Shown here: piece by piece, positions 59,602 to 64,000 of the stretch | Layout: each line of letters opens with the position of its first letter | Numbering within the stretch: the stretch's first letter is position 1 | NCBI GenBank assembly: GCA_961205875.1 | Contig: OY540821.1 | Coordinates: forward strand, 7,316,001-7,380,000 | Origin: Sialis fuliginosa | Lineage: Eukaryota; Arthropoda; Insecta; Megaloptera; Sialidae | Length of the DNA stretch: 64,000 bases | Direction of reading: 5' to 3' | Program-made: the position numbers and the translations under genes | The notes under the pieces: generated by a model | Databases searched by the model: none | Told to the model about the DNA's origin: nothing | The model's input: the letters and a program-made list of their open reading frames with translations, nothing else

Positions 59602-62600
59602 TATTTTCTACCAACGTTAAAGCCTTGTTATTCTTTTTATATATGAATGCATGTACCTACTATCGCATGCAAAAGTAACTTACCAGTTTACAGCAGATAT
59701 TCCTTCTTGTATTTGTTTATTATAATGTTTAAATCATTTCTTTGTGTATCAAACAAAGACAGATATATCGACACATATTTGATAGAGAGCGACATACTCT
59801 GCAGTCATTCCATTTATAGATGTTTGATGATTTAATTGTTAATAATGAAAATGAGCAATTTTAAAAAATTTTGTGTAAACTTGAATATATACCTATATAA
59901 TTAAATTCAAAAAATGATTGCTTAACTGTAGCTCCGTCCCAGAGAAAGATAACCAATGTTGGTATCATTCTCTTTGTATTTGTATTTTGTTACTTTTGCA
60001 TGCGATAGTACATACTACTAAAATCATTTAGAAGGTAAAGTGACCTAATAAAATAATAAATTTGGTCCTTTTGTCTCCTAAATAGCTCAATATATGTTTG
60101 AAAACAATTTACATATCAAACAAAAAGAATGTCAATATTTTTATTTCATTGTTCTATTGTTTCGTTAATTAAATAAATTTTTTATTGCGTGTAAATATTA
60201 AACAGTTTAAGAAGGCTTTTTCAACATACTCATTGTAATAATACCAGATGCTGATGTCATACGTTGAATCAGTAGTTTATTGTGATAAACGGTTGTGTAT
60301 CATAAAAATTTACAGGGTTGAAATAAGATATTTTAAAGCGTCGGGTTAGATTATAATTTTACAATCGTGTAGCTATTTTATTATTTTAATGGCCCAGATG
60401 CTGAAATGATCATCTATTCTGTTTACTTAATTTATATCTTATTCCAGCCCTGGTTTTTTGTAATGTGTCAGATAGCATTTATAATATTTAATGTTCAGTT
60501 TAAATATTGACGTTGTGAACAATATATAGTATTTACTTTATTTCTTTAGATCTGCTTATATTTTAAGTTTTCTTTTTCGAATATCTAATTGGTTGTGCAT
60601 ATTCATCATGCTAATTTTTTTTTATAATTGCGAATATACATTTTGACTGAAAATCGATTAATGTTATAGCAATAATATATGTTAATAACAGTAATAATTA
60701 TTGTTAGCTCAAGACAGATCTTTTTGTTAAGTAAAAGACAAGCAATATATAGAGTGGGCCAAAAGTCACTAGACCATTTTAAAATTAAAGAGCCATAAGA
60801 TCAGGGGAACATGATAGATGTAAAAAATAAATACATATAAAAAGTGATTCAATTATTAAATGGTAAAAGTGACTATTGGCCCATCCTGTAGTACATCTTT
60901 TTTTACATGTACTCATTTTCATATAGTAATGACACATTACAAATAATATCTAAAAGCAATTGAAATATTGTTACTAAGGGATTACGCACATTAACGTATT
61001 TGCTAAAATCTTTTCAACTAACAAATCATTTTTTTCTTTAAATTTTTATACATTAGAAATGTTAAATATTGAATAATATTTATTGCAATTTATTTCTTTA
61101 AAATATACAATGTCTTTGCATGTTTAGTTATGATAGTATATTGTATATTTTGTTATATTTTATATAAAACAATAGTTTTTTTTATAGTGTACAGATGTTA
61201 GTTACATTGGTATATGTATTTTAAATTGTTTGCAGTGTAATTTAAGCCAATATTTACTTCACAATAAATAATAATAAATTTAATCATATACTACAAAAGT
61301 ATTAAAACGACAAGTTGTTATATATTTTATATAAAATTTTATCAAAAGAAAAATAATATTAATCGTTATTTTTTATATACACATATTGTTTTTAATGTAT
61401 TGACTAATATATATCTTAAACAGGTGTTATACCGAATTTGGAAAAATTGATTAATATTCATATCAAAAAACGAAATTAGTAGTTAATACATTTAAAGCAA
61501 AAAAAATATCAATAATAAATGTGTGCCAATAAGCAAATAAATAAATTGTGAATCTGTCCAAAACATAAAGAATGTATAAAAATACTTCAGAAATACAGCT
61601 GTTATTTTATTTTGTCTTTCAGACAAAATAGCTAATTTTAAATATATATATTTTTAGTTTATAAAATAATATATTGTAAATTTTAACTCTTTTAAATTTT
61701 ATCAAACTATATAATATGTAATCTCATTTTTTTTTTGTTAATTATTATTATTGTTATTAACTTTGACTGTGAAGTATACATTGTCCGTCCATGAATTGTA
61801 CTAAAATAAATAAATAAATAAATATATATCTATACATATGTAGAAATAACAAAATATATGGGTCTTTTTATCATTTCACCTTTTCGCTATGGTTCTTGTA
61901 CACTATTTCTAATATTTCTTAAGCTCTTGTATTAAACTGTTCAAGAAGGCTTGGTTTATAATCAGAAGTCAAGAGATCATTTTAATCAAGAGTGAAAATT
62001 CATATTTAACAGGTACATTTCTACAATTTGCACTTTGGGATTTTCTGGTATTATAAATCGTGACTAAACTGTTTTATATTTAAAATAATAGAAAGGTTTT
62101 GATTAATATTTCAGGTTATCCATTGAAATGGTGTGGATTTTGTGCAGATCAACGGCATGTTAATATAGAATTCTTGCCGTAAAGTATTTTATATTAATTT
62201 TTAGCTTTACATCTACAGTGGAAAATGTTGAAGATGCAATATCGATATACTGTCATTACTTCACATGTATCTAACTATAAAAAAGGATTTATGCTTCGAT
62301 TTTGTACTTTAGGGCAATTTTGATTTACCGTAAGAAGTATTTGGTTTGTTTTATGAAATTCATTTAGAACAAAAAGATATTTTGTATACATTTTTCACTT
62401 GAATATGATTTTTTAAATAATTAGGTAGACATATTATAAACAGTACTTTAAAATTAATTTTATTATGTATTAGTTTGTAATAGTACGTATATAGATGATT
62501 TTATAGATATATTTCAATATAAAACCAAAATTTGTTTTCTTGTCAATTACGTATGAAATAAATATATTTCTTGCCTCGTTATCTTGCATAATAAAAGATA

Positions 62601-62838
62601 TTTATTTGGTTTAGTTATCGTGGTCACAAAAAAATTTCATGCACATTTTAAAATAAAAATACTTGTTAGTTACCCATATTTTATTTTTGTAATTTACATT
62701 TTTAATGTTATAAATATAATAGTATTACAAAATAAATTGTATATTATAATCATACAATTACATAGTGAATAAATAAAACAGCACAAAAATAATGTTCAAG
62801 GTTTCACTTCATTCACCGTAAAAACATTTATAATTGCA
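59602..62838. other. Intergenic DNA between TMEM268 and the coiled-coil gene
   Basis: Very AT-rich and without visible genes. Apart from the MITE at 60750-60888, I see only simple A/T repeats such as (AAAT)n near 61806-61822. Open frames at 59647-59835 and 62584-62772 are low-complexity. The 3' UTR of a long TMEM268 isoform could extend into the first part. Confidence 0.45.
60750..60888. mobile_element. Small TA-flanked MITE
   Basis: 139 bp, termini tagagtgggccaaaagtcac and gtgactattggcccatcctg, flanked by TA. No coding capacity. Confidence 0.75.
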
Positions 62839-63150
62839 TTATCTTTTATTCAAGGCACTTTCGGCAAGAGTTTTTAAGCTTACAATGTTACCTTCGATCT
62901 CTGTTTGTAAAGATTTTAATTTTTCATTTTCGTTTTCTATTTGTTCTGCTGTTTCTTGTAGCTGCTTCCTTTGATCCAAATATTCTTTAAAAGCTTTAAC
63001 ATTTTTGTCGTTATGAGTTGGAATTGAAGAAAATGCCTTCCCAAGTTCTAACGATGAGTTCATCACAGCGGTTATGTCTTCTATCACATTATCAATCGTA
63101 AATGTACAAGGTCTTGGCAAAGGAATTTCAGGAGCCTTTTTTCTAAACAT
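62839..63150 (-). CDS. Small coiled-coil protein resembling UPF0449 (C19orf25)
   Basis: An uninterrupted 103-codon ORF, ATG at 63150. It begins MFRKKAPEIPLPRPCTFTID and then NVIEDITAVM. From residue about 50 it is a heptad-rich helix (KEYLDQRKQLQETAEQIENE, continuing to ALNKR), so the C-terminal half should form a coiled coil. The arrangement (a basic start, P.RP, a 'v.qILEDV'-like segment, then a coiled coil ending in AL) resembles the UPF0449 family, whose function is not established. The match is by eye and modest. The composition is clearly coding compared with the AT-rich surroundings. It is divergent from TMCO1 with 166 bp between starts. Confidence 0.75.
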   Translation of the reverse strand: MFRKKAPEIPLPRPCTFTIDNVIEDITAVMNSSLELGKAFSSIPTHNDKNVKAFKEYLDQRKQLQETAEQIENENEKLKSLQTEIEGNIVSLKTLAESALNKR

Positions 63151-63316
63151 GATTAATAATTACTTTTAAATCACTTTTATTGACATTAATTTCAATAATC
63201 AATTCCAGCTATGCTAAGCTGTCAAAGTCTTTAATCGGATTATGACGTTTCCCGTTCATGCTTCATTCAAATTATTTTGTTGATTTTATTTTAATTATAT
63301 CATAAATAAACTCAAA
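63151..63316. promoter_or_regulatory. Compact bidirectional promoter (coiled-coil gene / TMCO1)
   Basis: Just 166 bp separate the two start codons and must include both 5' UTRs and promoters. A CRE-like TGACGT core occurs near 63243 ('ggattatgacgtttccc'). No TATA box is evident. Confidence 0.5.
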
Positions 63317-64000
63317 ATGTGGTCTGATACACTTCTAATTGTATTTATTTCGATTTGTACAGCTTTACTTGGAGAAGGTAAGAAGTACATTAAAAAAATT
63401 AATTAATTAACTTAACCTCAATTTTTTAAATAGGGTTAACATGGTTAATGGTATATAGAACAGAAAAATATCAAAAACTTAAATCGGAGGTTGAGAAGCA
63501 GAGCAAAAGATGTAAGTATAAATTATTGTTCATCTTATACACATTTTAAATTGTATATTTATATAGTAGAAAGACGTAAAGAAGCTCATGGCGATTCGCT
63601 TGACAAGCAATACAAGAAAAAGATCGAAAGGGAAGAAGAACGGCTCAAAAATAATAACCGTGATTTATCTTTAGTTAAAATGAAATCAATGTTTGCTATA
63701 GGTTTTGCATTCACAGCCCTATTGAGTATGTTTAACAGCATGTAAGTAAACATAACTTAAACGAAAAATCAATTTATTCTTTGACTTTATATTCATCTTC
63801 TCAGATTTGATGGGAAAATAGTAGCCCGTTTACCTTTTATGCCGATTTCATGGATTCAAGGATTGAGTCACCGGAATCTTGCAGGGGATGATTACTACGA
63901 TTGTTCATTTATATTTTTGTACATCCTATGTACTATGTCTATTCGACAGAACATACAGAAATTACTCGGGTTCGCTCCGTCTAGAGCAGCGTCAAAACAG
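63317..64000 (+). CDS. TMCO1: TMCO1, ER calcium-load-activated channel (3' end outside window)
   Basis: Exons 63317-63377, 63434-63511, 63567-63741 and 63805 to the window end give 170 residues in phase, while the vertebrate protein has 188, so about 18 residues are missing. MWSDTLLIVFISICTALLGE and 'GLTWLMVYRTEKYQKLK' form the first membrane helix and its exit. KSEVEKQSKRLERRKEAH through 'KIEREEERLKNNNRDLS' is the coiled coil. KMKSMFAIGFAFTALLSMFN is the second helix. 'LPFMPISWIQGLSHRNLAG' and 'CSFIFLYILCTMSIRQNIQK' complete the highly conserved Oxa1-superfamily core. TMCO1 sits in the ER membrane, forming a calcium leak channel when stores are overfilled and taking part in the multipass translocon. 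The start was chosen by exact agreement with the conserved N-terminus. Every intron has GT/AG sites and all three are short (55-63 bp). Confidence 0.97.

Noticed and set aside
1-64000. tRNA, rRNA, viral or bacterial-transfer segments
   Set aside because: I looked for tRNA-like cloverleaf boxes, rRNA-like stretches and intron-less foreign genes and saw none I could support. A tRNAscan and a protein database search would be decisive.

Overview
This is an insect nuclear DNA window. It is AT-rich, and its genes are split by introns with canonical GT/AG sites. About nine tenths of it is intergenic or intronic and is crowded with non-autonomous DNA transposons (MITEs) and decayed LINE fragments. 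The protein sequences are clearly arthropod, but I could not fix the order. The repeat types (GTGGCG-ended hAT-like MITEs, TA-flanked foldback elements, LINE/SINE tails ending in a 'catcaagatcggttc' motif) would fit several hemipteran or lepidopteran genomes.

Layout. Positions 1-15.3 kb hold no recognisable host gene, only MITEs. From 15.3 to 24.3 kb a five-exon trypsin-like serine protease lies on the minus strand, with a transposon-filled 5.35-kb first intron and a TATA/Inr promoter. From 24.4 to 44.8 kb there is another gene-poor stretch with many MITEs, three LINE fragments and two unexplained short ORFs.

From 44.8 kb to the end the window is gene-rich. In order: an SRFBP1/BUD22-domain nucleolar protein (minus, 3 exons); a Mohawk-type TALE homeobox gene (plus, 2 coding exons); mitochondrial ribosomal protein L10 (minus, 3 exons) head-to-head with a TMEM268 homologue (plus, 4 exons); then a small coiled-coil protein resembling UPF0449/C19orf25 (minus) head-to-head with TMCO1 (plus, cut by the window end). 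These genes do not form one pathway. The two head-to-head pairs (356-bp and 166-bp gaps) suggest shared bidirectional promoters.

The most interesting observation is a second, intact, splice-compatible copy of the TMEM268 terminal exon at 59398-59601. It keeps the same acceptor phase, the same opening residues and the LCPCQY signature, and it has its own stop codon. This suggests alternative C-termini. The repeat landscape is also notable: a 797-bp near-perfect palindrome, a nested element, a compound double foldback, a GATCT-studded foldback, a three-base-TSD family with at least three intact copies, and several hAT-like elements with exact 8-bp target duplications. I saw no CRISPR array, operon, virus or prokaryote-type system.
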